Source of the DNA: Litomosoides sigmodontis
Taxonomy: Eukaryota > Nematoda > Chromadorea > Rhabditida > Onchocercidae
DNA length: 64,000 nt
Assembly: GCA_963070105.1 (NCBI GenBank)
Contig: OY718806.1
Span: 9,732,690-9,796,689, forward strand
Reading direction: 5' to 3'
This document shows positions 1 to 12,864 of this stretch, one piece after another; position 1 is the stretch's first letter; each line of letters begins with the position of its first letter. The translations under genes and the position numbers were made by a program. Below the pieces are notes generated by a model. It saw only the letters and a program-made list of their open reading frames with translations. It was not told where the DNA came from and searched no databases.

Positions 1-36
1 TCTGTTGGTTTCATGAATGATAAAATTAGAATTTAC

Positions 37-2184
37 CCTGTTGGGCAGTCCTCGAATGATTTCATATTGACACCTACGTTTCTTTCCGGTAAAATGTTGA
101 CATTTTCCATTTCAAAATTTGGTGGAATTTGATCAAATGCATCATATCGAATGCCATTACCCAAGCTATAGGTACCTAGAATTATCATGAAATAATTTAA
201 AACCAAAAAAATTCAATTTTTTTTAAACGAAATTTATGTAAAACATTAATGCAGCAAATTATTCAGCAAAAAGAATTAAAATAATTTTTTTTTAATTTTT
301 TTTTTATTGCAAGGAGAGAGGGCGAAGTGTGGATGGTGGAATAAAATTAGTAGCATGGAAACCTTTTGGACAAAGTTGACATTGTTGGGTGACAATATCA
401 AAATACATTCCAGGACTGCAGGTCGATGCTGAAACATATCTAATTGTTGTTTTCTCTTTATCAATAGTTATTATTGTTTCTGTGAGTGATATGATTTAAT
501 TTAAATTACAATTTAGTTAGTTTAGCATGAATAGATGGAGAGAGAACTAAATTTCGCATTTAAATTATAAAAAAAAGTTATCGAATTAAAATTTGTTTAG
601 CAATAATTTAATTAATGATAATATAATTATAAAATTTTAATTGTAAAAAAAGTAAATTTTAAATTTTAATTGTTAAAAAAACATTAATTGTAAATTTGGA
701 GAAAAATTTTTTTTTTTATTTTGAAAATGAGCAAAAAAACAGACAGCAATTTACTCGTATCGGTAATGGTACTCCATCATCGCACTCAAAATTAGCCATT
801 TTTGGTACCACAACGCGCCATCGCTTTCCATTTTCATCACATCTCGTATATTCGTATTGGAAATCATCGAAAATACATTTCCTACCAAATGTGCATGATA
901 ATTCCATCCACCAAATAATTAATAACACAACAATACCTTAATGAAAATAATTATTAAACAATCATCTTTCCTTCTCTCTTTCTCTCTGTCTCTCCTCCTT
1001 TCTTTTTAGAGATGTAATTAATACAATTAGTAGTTATTAGCATTTAATATATAAGTACAATACCAGAATTCATCATTTTAGGACATTTGATAAGTAAAGC
1101 ATGATAAGTATGCCATCGTAATAATGTGACGAAAATGTTCGATAGCTATGGATTTTATTCGTGAAACCCGACAATTATTTTCGATAAATTAATGCTGAAA
1201 TATTTGTTCACTTCAAATTTATCAAATAACAAAAAAAATTAGCGAATTAAAAAAAACAAAACAAAAAAACGGAATGAAAAAGCTGATGATGGTGAGGATG
1301 GAACTAATTTATTAGGAATATTTTATAAAAAATATTAATGAAACCGTGTGTTCCCTTAAATATGCATCAATGGATAAAAATTCTTTTTCCATTAATTTTA
1401 ATTAAATTAGAAAAAGGTTTAAAATTGTGTTAGACTAAAAATATTCCATTCAATAAAAATTAGCATAAAAAATATTACACTCTGAAATTTACCACTCATC
1501 AAAACCCAACGACCTCTCATCGTCTCCAATCTTTCCACCATGAAAAGATGTTTATTTTTATAAAATGAAATACTCCCTCTCTCATTAGCGAACAAATAGT
1601 GTAAATCGGTATTGTAGCGTAACTAACTATCATAAATATTCACAATCCTAATCATACCATTATTCCTTACATTAGTAAAAGGGAGAGAGAGAGAGAGAGG
1701 GAGAGAGAAGTAGAGAAAAAAGCAGGAAGGAGGAAGAAGGATGATAATGATGATGATGATAGGGTAGGAGGAATTAGCAAGTAAATTGTGAAGATGAAAG
1801 TATCCGGATCGGTTGCATGAGAAGGCTGATTAGCGGCATTTGGAGCATTTCCATAGAAGTGACCAATCAATTCAAGGCCTTAGCTAAGGGCCAAGAGTTG
1901 AACACTGTTTTGTTCTTTCCTCTTCTCGCACTTCTTCCTCATTTGCGCTTCTCCTTTCATTTCATTTCATTTTCTCACCTCAGCACACTCATCAATCATT
2001 AATTCCATTTCAGTCTTTGTTTCCTTCCTTTTTTTTTCTTCATATCAGCGCTAAATTCAGTTCATTTTTTTTTTGTAATAAAATTTTTGGAATTTATTAT
2101 GAAAATTAACTGTGTACATTCGCTATTGCATCAAATGTCTCACCTGGCCGGGTCAGTAATAAGTAAATTTATAATTATTAGCAT
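37..2184 (-). CDS. ELAPOR/KIAA1324-like cysteine-rich membrane protein, N-terminal part
   Basis: Partial gene running off the left edge. Exons in reading order are 745-881, 363-428 and 37-175, with a candidate first exon at 2144-2184 (starts MLIIINLL, ends phase 2, donor GTGAGA). Joined in phase they read FQYEYTRCDENGKRW, then CSPGMYFD, QLCPKG and TYSLGNGIRYD. This order matches the N-terminus of vertebrate ELAPOR1/2 as I recall it: a Cys-rich YEYTACD...RWRV segment, a GCC2/3-like CPxG repeat, then the YSLGTGIRFD segment. Those proteins are type I membrane proteins of the late secretory/endolysosomal system; the role here is inferred. The donor of exon 745-881 is weak (GTCTGT), but it is the one that keeps phase and the conserved Cys. 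An alternative 5' extension of that exon to about 938 would add a hydrophobic stretch (VVLLIIWW) that could be the signal peptide instead of exon 2144-2184. The mature domain exons are well supported; the first exon is tentative. Confidence 0.72.
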
Positions 2185-3182
2185 TTTAACTTTGATCCCA
2201 TATATTCTTCACTTTAGATGATTGAAATAATTTCGAATAAACAGTTAATTATTGATATATAAGTTTCCTTTGTTATTTTTACAAAAAAGAAAATTTCTAA
2301 TTTTTACGGTGAATTTTGTAACGAATGAATGTAGTGAAAAATATACGTTAAAAATGCATGTTGAAAAGTGTTTAGGATAAATGAGATGAGATGATAATTG
2401 CTAACCTTAACACGTCACTAATATCACTTATGAGACATTTCTTCAATAAATTTTCATCTATCGAATTAAAATTTCTTCCCTATTTGATTGGTGCTGTAAT
2501 TTTAGCTATCGTTTCGTTTCGGTGTAAATAACACAGTAACAGTGATTTCTGTTGATTTGAACAAATTCTTCGGATGTTTCAAATTTGGATGAAAAAATTG
2601 GTGAAATTTGTCGACTGTTTACTAGAATCAAACAACAGTAAGAAAACTTTGCTTAATTCCTTTACAATTTTTGCAAAGTAAACTCAAATATAACTAGCTA
2701 CTCATTTCACAACAAGCTGAACGATTACTCAAAATTACAATCTACTAGTAAAATACTGTTAAGTAAATAATGAATATTAATTTTGAATAAACCTACATAT
2801 ATATATATGCATTATTGAGCAATGCTTGTATCAATTTTTGACAGACAGATTAATGTTGAAAATAGAGGGGACATATGAGGGAGAGGGAATGAGTGTGAAA
2901 TTTGAGACATATAGGAGCACTATCAATTATGCAAACTTTCCATGAGATATGGAATAAATTTGTCAAGCATTACATTAGTAAGAGTAAAATAATAATTTGT
3001 TGGATCACGTTGAGTGACTAGTATTGTTCACGTAAAGTTACGCAATTATAAAATAATGTAAATGTGAATGAAAATTAAAATATTCAATTGGAAATGAATC
3101 GGAACAAATAAAGTGAGGCATTCATGGCTATATCGTTGAAGCATTTTTGCGTCACTCACTCATTTCAGCTAGGCTCTTTAGG

Positions 3183-3187
3183 CTCGC

Positions 3188-3218
<31 letters not shown>

Positions 3219-3219
3219 C
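3183..3219. repeat. CT/GA microsatellite
   Basis: A nearly pure CT dinucleotide tract with one CCC interruption in intergenic sequence. Similar shorter GA or CT tracts occur at about 1682-1710, 23880-23911, 27901-27940, 28245-28275, 59353-59385 and 61126-61151. Confidence 0.9.
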
Positions 3220-4284
3220 CGTGTTTCCTTTTAGGACACCTACTCATCGATTGCAGTGGTTAATCAATTGTATGCATAAATGAGTCAACTCTTTCATCCT
3301 ATGCTCTTTTCATTTAATTAGCTAAGTGTTTTCAATTTTGCACCGACTGTTAGCATCTGTTGAAGTGCAAAACATTAGTGATAAGGTGTAATCACTGGTG
3401 ATAATGTATAATATGATCATACCAAATTAATTTCGTATATTTCAAATCATAGCACTAATTGTGGCCAATTTCACAGATAATTAACGCGTACATTTAAGGC
3501 ATAACTTTTCCAAACGAATACATAAACATGATAACAGTAAAATTTGGCAAAAAAAATCTATGCATTCAATTTTTTAAATTTCACCTTATTGATAAATTTT
3601 ATTGTTATTTTCAAAATTATCCAAGCAGTACTTTTGCATTCAACCAAAGATACGTCAAGAAGCTTTTCCGAAACTCACAAATTTTTATGCTAAGAATGAG
3701 GAAAAAAACAGCGGAATTAAATGGAGTTTTTCATGACACCAAAAAGTAATTCGTATTTTAAATTACCAAAGATTTGAAATTTTATAATTATTTCTAAAAT
3801 AACACAAAGATAGAATGAAACACATGAGAAAACAAAGTATATTAAAAAAAAAAAAATTACACAGTGTATGCAAAAGACACGATAGGAAGTTAATTATTAT
3901 AAAGATATCACATATTTCGATATAATCATTAACGTTCTCCTGAAACGATTAAATCGTCTTTTTAATTTTAATCCAAATAAAATCAATATTAATTTGAAAT
4001 TTAACAAAGAAAAAGAAATAAATCTATCAGCTTGAAAATGATATTTTATAGAAAGAAGCATTTCGCTAAGCAATAATTTAACAAGGAAAAACAGCGGAAA
4101 AAAAATGACAATTTAAAACAAAAAATTAATTATTTCGGAACATTTTTTAAGCTCACTCTCACTTTTTTTCGCTCATTAATTATATCATAAATTCGTAATT
4201 TGTTTTCCCTTTCTCAATTTAGATATTTGCAAAAAAATAATTGATTGCGGGGAAATGTGATGAAAGAAAAAAAAAAGGCTTCAC

Positions 4285-4468
4285 CTGACTTAAGCGTCAA
4301 TCGATCACCTTTTCGAATATCGATAACGCTATCCCGTTCACTTATCATATCATCTGTTCGTAGTGATAACAGTTTGCCAAGTGCATGATCAGCACGGCTG
4401 ATTTGTTGCGGTGTTTCATCAGCATCATGATTGTGCATATGTCTACGTAATGCATGAATTTCCGAAAT
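4285..4468 (-). CDS. Orphan internal exon of an unrecognised gene
   Basis: An open segment of 184 nt is bounded by a polypyrimidine tract plus TTTTAAG acceptor and a CAG|GTGAAG donor on the minus strand. It starts in phase 0, ends in phase 1 and encodes about 61 residues, beginning ISEIHALRRHMHNHDADE and containing ALGKLLSLRTDD and IDIRKGDRLTLKS. It is charged and probably helical. Its GC content is clearly above the flanks, as in the other real exons here. I do not recognise the family and could not identify partner exons. It lies upstream of the ELAPOR-like gene on the same strand but does not match the ELAPOR N-terminus, so I treat it as part of a separate gene. Confidence 0.5.
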
Positions 4469-4862
4469 CTTAAAAAAGCAAAAAAAAAATAAACAAAATT
4501 TTTTTTTGAAATGTTTAATTAAATGAAACAAAAGGAAAATAAATGAAAAAAAATGTCGAAAATTTTCGCTTCTTATTCATCGATCTAGTCATTGCATCAA
4601 TAAATAAAAGAATAGATGAAATAACTAATTAAATATAAGCGTATGCTTTTTTTCTACGAAGAAAAATTAATTCAAAACATTTATTCCCAATTTTCCCACT
4701 GTTTGCTTATAAAATAATTTTAATGAAAGAACTTACTGATACGAACAAAACAATAAATATTAGATGAATATTGGTGTAGTAGCAACGCATTGGTAGAAAT
4801 TTCCAAACGTTTTATGTAAACGTTTCCTCCCTGCAACAATTTCTTTTACTTTACGAACAGAC

Positions 4863-4938
<76 letters not shown>

Positions 4939-5013
4939 AACACAGACACACATACACACACACGCACACGCACGCGTGAACACACACACGCACACGCAAA
5001 CACAGACACACAT

Positions 5014-5071
<58 letters not shown>
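4863..5071. repeat. Compound CA microsatellite with an internal duplicated block
   Basis: About 200 bp of CA repeat. The middle (about 4936-5018) is interrupted by variant units (GCAAACACAGACACACATACAC) that occur twice about 59 bp apart, separated by CACGCACGCGTGAA. The Cys/Val-rich open frames read on the opposite strand here are artefacts of the repeat. Confidence 0.92.
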
Positions 5072-5074
<3 letters not shown>

Positions 5075-7121
5075 AATGCAGCACACACGCAAAGACGATC
5101 AACCGATAAAAATTAGTACATCAATTACGATTGTTCATCTTCGGTCGATTTTTAAACTCAAAGATGTGCTAGAAAAATACGTACGTGTATGTATGTATGT
5201 ATGTGTGTTTGTATACATTTTACTTTACTTATCCATTTTTACAATTTTTTAAATTAATTGGTTAAAATATAGGACACTTTACTTCTTTATTGAAATGATG
5301 CATTATTTGTTATATATTTTTATAATTTATTTAACACATAAAATTAAATGATTTAAAAGTTAAATTTTTTTTTTTTAAGAAAACAAAGAAAAAAAAGACG
5401 AAATTAGAACGAGCATCTTCATACAACAATGAGAGGAAAACTGTGCATTTGTTGCTTGTATTAATGTTCCGTTCGATTTTTCATCCTTTACGAACAGGTT
5501 TTTTTGCAATAAATTTCTTCCACGTATTATGCTCATTTCATATTTTCACAAATTATCCTTTAACCTTTCCCTCTTCTTCTCTCATCCTCTTTTTGCTCCT
5601 CCATATCCTTCTATCCATTGTTGCCGTTTTTTTTTCTTTGAAAAAAAAATAAACAAACAACTTTTATTAAAAAATGACCGAAAAAGATATAAGAGGAGCA
5701 GAGGAGGAAAAAAAAGGGAAAAAATTGAAGTGTGTGAATTTGGAATTGAAAAATTTTCATTGAAATAATGATAGCAAAATTATTAGTCCCATTTCTTTTG
5801 GCTTATTTTACAATGGCATTTCTTGTTTTTTTTTTCTTTCCCATTTCTCCACCAACATTTTGCAATAATCAAGACAAAAATGCTTCCTATAGCTAAGTTA
5901 ACATTTATTTAAAATTTAATTTTAAATTTGACAACTATTCAATTTATGCACACCTCGGGGTAATCAAATTACGAAATACATTTTTCATTCTATTAGATTA
6001 ATTTAAATTTATTTAATTAAAAGATGAAAATTAGCCATGTTGATTAACACTTAACGTAATACGCACTTTACGAGTAGTGTAACATACGGAGAGAAGCGTG
6101 GAAGAGATGATAATTATCATTCAAATCGTTTATCGTTTAAATATATCAAGCCGTTTATCAGTGATCCCAATCAGCTGGAACGTATGAGATCGAACTATCG
6201 CGAATACAATTCACTGATTTTATTCCACAAAATTTCAATGACTTCCCCAATTGCCTTCAATGCATTTCTTTTTTGATGAAAAAGAAATTTTGGGAATTGT
6301 TTGATAAATGCAGCATTTTATATTAATAATGTTTATCAATTGATCACTTTAAAATCCTTCAATTTACTCAACAACAAGCGCAGCAATAGAATCTAATTCG
6401 AATGCTATTTTATTTCTAAAATTTCAATGATAGCAATAACTTGAGATAAAGTCTTCTGTTTTAACTTTGGTGATAACAGTAACCGTTGTTTCAAATTTAG
6501 TGATAAGCACTCTTTAATTATACTTTAGTGTTAATTGAAGCAGTGCAATATCGTAAATGTAATATTATTTTCAATTTAACTGTTGCAGTTAGACGATACA
6601 AGTCTACATGCATTTCAATTCTTTAATAAAAATTAATGCAAATGTTGTTCTTGCATTGATAAAATGATAGGAGTGATAGGAGTAGTTTTAATGATCGTTT
6701 GTGCATGTGATTAGTAGTTCATGTTGCAACTCCCCAATCGAGTAATGTTATCCGTTTCAGTTAATAGTAATAATTTAAATATTACTTTTTTTTTTTTTTT
6801 TGAACTACTAAAATGAAACATTAAAAAAACAAAGAGAAAAAATGAGACGAAAGGTAGCAATAGAGAAAACGAGAAGGAGAAGGAGAGAGAGGGAGAGAGA
6901 AAGAAGGAGAGATTGAACGCAATTTGAAAAACAGAAAGATTTTATTGAGAAAAAAAAACAGTTAAATTCGTTCAATTTAGCTTGCTTTCTCACATGCACT
7001 ACATTGATTTAATGGAACTGAAAATAATAGGACAAAAAAAACAGCTCTCTTTTAAAAATTGCAGAAGAAAAATGAATATTAAAAATTTTTAAAACAAAGT
7101 GTAACGTATGAATGTGTATCC

Positions 7122-7142
7122 GTGTGTGTGTGTGTGTGTGTG
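7122..7142. repeat. GT microsatellite
   Basis: A short GT dinucleotide tract followed by imperfect ACGTAT/GCGTGT units to about 7215. It lies upstream of the ENPP-like gene. Confidence 0.8.
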
Positions 7143-7670
7143 TTTGTATACGTGTTTACGTATGCACATATATGCGTGTACGTATGCATCTATTTGTCAA
7201 GACGTACACGTACACATGCTTAGGCTGAATTTGTTATTCAACGAGAAATGATAATTTCTCTCTTCTCATTGTTACTTCTTATTTTCCTAACATAAACTTC
7301 ATTGATTGATATGTCATTTTTCAGCAAACGATGGAGGAAGAAAAAAAAAAGTTGTTTTAAAATTAGAAGGAAATTTTTCGCTTTCTTTTTAGTCATCGAA
7401 CATCATTAAAGCTTGAGTGTTCCTATTAAAAAATTTTAACACTTCTAATTAATTGTTTTAAAATATGACCATATAGAAAATATTTTAACGTGAACTCTCT
7501 CTTTTTCTCTCCTCCCTCTCCCTTCCTCCCTGCATCGCCCTTTCTTTCTGCCATTGTTTTTGATCAATGAAAAAATTGCTAATTGCTAAATCATCCAGTA
7601 TGATTTGAAGTTTAAATTGAATTATAAAATAAAATTTAATAAAGAACTAATGAGTAATGTAATATCGAAA

Positions 7671-7687
7671 ATTCGTTTTAGCAGGAA
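7671..7687 (+). promoter_or_regulatory. Candidate trans-splice (or 5'UTR) acceptor for the ENPP-like gene
   Basis: The sequence TTCGTTTTAGCAGGAA lies immediately before the start codon at 7688, giving two AG acceptors 3 to 6 nt upstream of ATG. In nematodes such an acceptor directly before the ATG is typical of spliced-leader addition. A cis-spliced 5'UTR exon cannot be excluded. Confidence 0.5.
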
Positions 7688-10600
7688 ATGTTTGCTCGAA
7701 AATGTCGCATAGATGGAAATGAAGCATATTTTTTTGTTATTTTATTTGTAACATTGCTAAATACAATTGACACATTAAATGATAATCCATTACTTTTACT
7801 TATATCAATGGATGGTTTTCGATATGATTTACTGAATGCAACATTTGTACCAAATATTTGGAAATTTGCCACCGAAGGTTTAGTTATTTTTAAATTTTTC
7901 AAATTTTCTTTCTTTTTTTGTTCTCTTACTTTTTTTTATCGATGAAAACATTTCTTTTAGGCTTTCATAAATCATAAATTCTATTACTGTACTTGTTTAA
8001 ATCAAATTTATTATTGTTACTATTATCATTTGTTAGTAAAAGTACTCGATAATTAAATGATAGCGCCTAAAAATACATTTTAAACTTGCTGTTAATTAAG
8101 CAGATTAATTAGATATTCAATTATTAAAAAAAATTTTTGAACTTGAAAAATCTAAAAGTGGTTTTTACATTTTATTTGATATAAAATACAAATACTGTTT
8201 AATTTTTCATAATTATATTATTTGCAAATGAAGCGGCAAAAGAAAGTTAATTCATCATTAATAAAAAACAAAAAAAAAGGTTAAACCAAAAAATTCTTAT
8301 ATTACAAGAATATATCATAAATTCTACTATTTCACTCAATAAATTTCTTCACTGATAATTTGAAATTTTGATCATTTGAAGAATTAGAAGAAATTTTAAA
8401 CTTTCAAGGTTTATATTTCAAAAATGGTTCGCATCCACAGTATCTCACCTATACGGCCCCAAATCATGCATCAATAGCTACAGGCCTTTTGGTTGAAAGT
8501 CATGGCATTGTTGGCAATTATTTTCACGATCCGACCACTAATACAACGTATATTTTATCACTCATTAAATTTTTAATGAGTAAAAAAGAGGACGAGAGAG
8601 AGGAAAGAGAGAGAGAGAGAAGAGGAGAGGGGAAGGTAAAAAAAAATTGCATTGTTTTCGAATATTTTCATTCATTTGACGCAATTACAAATCTTTTCAA
8701 AATTATCCATTCATTATTAGACACTATTATTCTATCATAATTATCACTTCATTTACGAAATAATTCCTTTTATTATTAAGGCTCCTAATTAGCAAAATTA
8801 TCGTTAATTGATCCAACATTTTCCCAATTTCTACTAAGTACTGTTTAAGAATGGAATTAAATTGCAATGGCAGTTTTTAATTAATTTTGTGACTGGTAAT
8901 TTTTATTTCTTATCAAAAATTGCTGTTAGGTTTTACTGAAAAAGTCATTACATTAATTGTTAAAGTCATTTCAAATGGAAACTTATTAAAGTTATTTACC
9001 AAAATTCACAGCTTTATATATTATTCAAAACACTTACTTATAAACTTAAATTTTAAGTTAAAATTTTTACGCCTAAAGGTTTTTATATCTACCATATGCA
9101 CACATATATGACAATTAAGGTTTGATATATTCAATTCAACGCAAAAAAAAGGAGCGCTGAACGACTCGCTGATGGGACATTTCTACAACGGTGAACCGAT
9201 ATGGCTCACCAATGAACGAGGTGGTTATGGAAGGCGTTCAGCAACAATATATTGGCCAACCGGAAGTGGACATTGGCCATCTGCACCACATAAGCCTACC
9301 TTATACAAGTAAATCATTTCATTGATCATGCGTTTTAACAATGCATTTAAATTTTAACTTATGCATTTTAACTATGCATCACTTAAATGAACGATTTATG
9401 CAATTTCTCCTATTATCTCATCCAATCTTATTTATCTCTTTTTGACACTAATAACTATTTTCATCCATTTCCTTCAAATTATTTTGATTTATTTCTATGT
9501 GATTGATCAAACAAAAATTTCCCAAAACATTTTATTATTATAATTATTATTTTTTTGTTTCAAAAATATAGGCCATGGTTGGTGTATAAAAATTTATCGC
9601 AATGGATGAATGATTTTGACGAAATTGTGGAATTATTTACGCGTAAAAAAGATCCTTACAATTTTATTGCATGGTAAGTGTACTGTTTTTAATATTACAT
9701 GTTTTACTTGAACATCAATTTTTTGGTTTGTATTAGAATTTAATTATCATTTATTGAGATAATTAACAATTAGAAGAAAATGAATTTGTGCAATTTAACA
9801 AATTCGGCAAAAATATACATTTTGTCTAACAAAATATAAATTATTTTCTAGAAAGAAATCAATCATAAATTAACTAGTGTACTCAACGCTTAGTGATAAA
9901 ACGACAGAAATGATTGTGTGATGATAAATGCTTGGAAAATTATAACAATTGAACGGTTGCACTTTGAAGGTACATTTCTGAACCGGATCATTTCCTGCAT
10001 TTCAATGGATTTAAAAATGGTAAACTAAATGAAAAGATGAAAGATTTGGATTTGATAGTCAAATATATCAGTGATAAGTTAAAAGATAATTCAGATCTCG
10101 CAAAGCGACTAAATATTATTCTAACCGCTGATCATGGACATGCTGAGGTGTTCTTTGTATGGATACTTTTTGCTTTAGCTTATTTAATTTGATAAGCTAA
10201 AATTTCATTCCTTTTCAATCATATATTCACGTAACTTTAAAACAATTTTATTGAAAGAATTTATGTAATCTTTTTTAACATCTATAAATCTAATTGCATT
10301 GAATGTCCATATTCCCCTAATTTATCAAAGGAAAATTGTTGACTTAACTGAACGAACAGTTATCAGCTACTAATAAAATGGAAAATAAGATTGCATAATT
10401 AAACAAAAACCTTTAAAAAAAGTTTCGTGAATTTTTAATTTTGTTTTATGTGCTGCTGCGGTCATTGATTTCAAAGGACGTAATTAAGCTAAAATTTTGC
10501 TACGACGTTCTTCTATTCATTGCCATTATTACTCACTGTTTATTATTACTATTGTTATTATTATTACTAATTTTATTATTATTATTATTAATTATTATTT

Positions 10601-12864
10601 ATTATTATCATTTGTTGTTATGAATTACTATGATTATTAACTACTATTGTTGCTATGAATATCATTCCAAAAATTTTTATTCCCATAAAATTAAGTAATT
10701 AAATAATAGCAATGCATTATTGCCCTTAGTAAATCGTAAAATGATTAGCATGGTTTATTTAATTAATTATTTTTCGTCTTATTGCACCTCTTTTTTTTAA
10801 ATTTCGTTTTTATCATTATCGTTATGACTGTAATTTATGTGCGTTGTAGATTGAACGCGCCTCAAATGTATTATGTTTGGTAGAAGTGATCAATATTGAC
10901 GGACTTGTATTTGGTGATCGAATGATTTACGTTAAAAATGCCGATCGAAGACGTCAAGTTTATAACGCTTTAAAGAGAGCAATTGAAGATGGTCATTATC
11001 GCGTCAAATTGTACTATAAAAAAGTAAATTAATTCTAATTTTACGCTTTGAAAATTATCGAATGATAGTTTTAAGCATCTGAAATTGAACAATTAACAAA
11101 ATATTAGCTTAAACAACTAACATTTTAACTGTACACCGAGGCACATTTATTGCTATTCTATATCAAAAGTTCAATTTCATTTAAACTATGTTGAAAATAA
11201 CACACATCATTCATCTATTATTCGACAAATCCTAAAATTTAACTGTAATTCTTAATGCTTTTCTTTTTTTAGCTAATCACTTGTTAAACTATTCTTATTT
11301 AATAAACAAAACAATTCATCCATTACTTTCTATAATGAAAAGATTTTTTTTTTAAGTTGAGATTTTAATTACTTCCAGGATGTACCAGTGGAATATGGGT
11401 ATTCAAAGAATGATAGGATTGGTGATATATTATTGGAGCCTGAACCTGGTTATAATGTTCGTGTTAAATGCTCACATAAAGTTAGTGTTTTTTATTTTTT
11501 ATTTTTAAAACACAATAAAGTGTAAGTTCATTTTTCCTCACTTATTTAATTCTTAACAAATTGTGTTATTCATTGCTGATTAGAGCCTGAACGGTTTGGA
11601 ACCGTTTCATTTTGCATCACACGGGATGAATCCGAATCATTGGACGATGAAATCTATTCTAATCATGAAAGGACCAATATTTAAAGAAAATTATCAGGTT
11701 AGTATTACAGATAATATTTTATTTCATATTTTTCGATTTGTTTAAAATTGTTTGTCGCCTTCACCTTTATCCTTTTGATATCATTATATCACACTTTCAT
11801 TACTCGACCTAAAATATTGCTATAACATTTCGTAATAAATTTAAATGATAAAATCAAAAACAAAAAGCTGAAATTGATTTGAACTCCTAAAATTTCATAA
11901 AACATCATTGACTTTTTTAAGACTTTTTTAATTTTTAACAGATTGCTGGAGCGGCAAACAACCTTGACTTATATCCGCTGATGTGTTATATTTTGGGTGT
12001 GGTGCCAGCACCAAATAATGGTACCTTACAGCACATGTTGGAAGTATTAAAAGTACCAGTCGCATCAATGCATTCATTGCCAACTAACGAAATCGAAGTT
12101 ATTAAAATTTTTTGAAAATTATAAAAGCTATTTATTCTAGGTTAAAGTTGTTAAATGATGAAGTAGGGGGTAGGAACGGAATTTGTCAACTTTTCATTTT
12201 TTTTTTTGTTCGTTTGCTTGCAAAAATTGGATGAAAGCGCTTAAAAATGTAACAAGCGAACAGCTTTCACGGAAAATTTTAAGAAATACAAGCAATACGT
12301 TTAAATGATTTAAAAAGATTAAATTAATTAGCTTACTAGAAAACAGGAATTTCTTTGTTAATACTTCTTTCCTCAATTAATATATTTGCTATTTTCCATA
12401 CATTATTTAATTCATTCTTTCTCTTCATTTGTAAAAACATTAAATTTCTTACGAATGAATAAAATTTAAGATAACAGTTGGAGGCAGAAAAGGAAAAAAA
12501 ATTTTTGAAAAAAAAAACAAGAAAACGAAACCCTACCACTGATCGTTTCCATTGATTCTAAACATTAAGTAGCAAAAGGAAAAAATTTATTAATCTTGTC
12601 TTAGCTAATAAATTAACTGAAAAAAAAACAATTTTTGATTTAAACAATTTTAATTTCACTTATTCCCCTTTTTTTCAGTTCCTAACAATAATTGTATGTG
12701 GTGGACCGATATTAACATTTCTAATTTTTTTAATTATGCTAAGCCGACAACAAAGGCATCGTTCGTTAACAGATAGGCATAAGTATTACCCGCTCATTCA
12801 CAAATTCGATCATGATGTTGCCGATTCGGTGGATGAGAATTGCAATCTGGAAGATGAATTATGA
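7688..12864 (+). CDS. ENPP-type ectonucleotide pyrophosphatase/phosphodiesterase
   Basis: Ten exons join in phase (7688-7877, 8409-8547, 9120-9308, 9572-9673, 9970-10147, 10850-11023, 11379-11480, 11584-11697, 11942-12097, 12679-12864), giving 509 residues. A hydrophobic N-terminus (about 14-28) is followed by LLISMDGFRYD. The alkaline-phosphatase-fold active site is complete: Asp42, the nucleophile Thr79 in YTAPNHASIATG, Asp213/His217 in SEPDHFLH, Asp261/His262 in TADHGH, and His371 in FASHGMNP. Family knowledge: ENPPs hydrolyse phosphodiester or pyrophosphate bonds of extracellular nucleotides or lipids with two zinc ions; the substrate here is not predictable. The last exon adds one transmembrane helix (about 449-468) and a short basic/acidic tail, so the predicted form is a type I surface ectoenzyme. 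If the last intron is retained, an in-frame TGA at 12112-12114 ends the protein before the membrane segment. The start was chosen because it follows an acceptor and precedes the signal-like stretch. Confidence 0.9.

Larger units (their letters stand above)
2185..7687. other. Gene-poor interval with simple repeats and one orphan exon
   Basis: About 5.5 kb of AT-rich sequence between ELAPOR and ENPP. It holds a CT tract (3183-3219), a long CA tract (4863-5071), short GA tracts near 6880-6900 and a GT tract (7122-7142). Several TGATAA-type motifs occur, including a GATA palindrome at 6107-6120. Apart from the minus-strand exon at 4285-4468 and an open frame without ATG near 6055-6276 (plus), I see no convincing coding sequence. 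Confidence 0.5.

Noticed and set aside
1790..1910. Possible exon on the minus strand (IGHFYGNAPNAANQPSH)
   Set aside because: Composition is less AT-rich than the surroundings, but no acceptor/donor pair could be phased with the ELAPOR exons.
4760..5102. Cys/Val-rich open frames on the minus strand
   Set aside because: Artefacts of the CA repeat; all three frames are open for the same reason.
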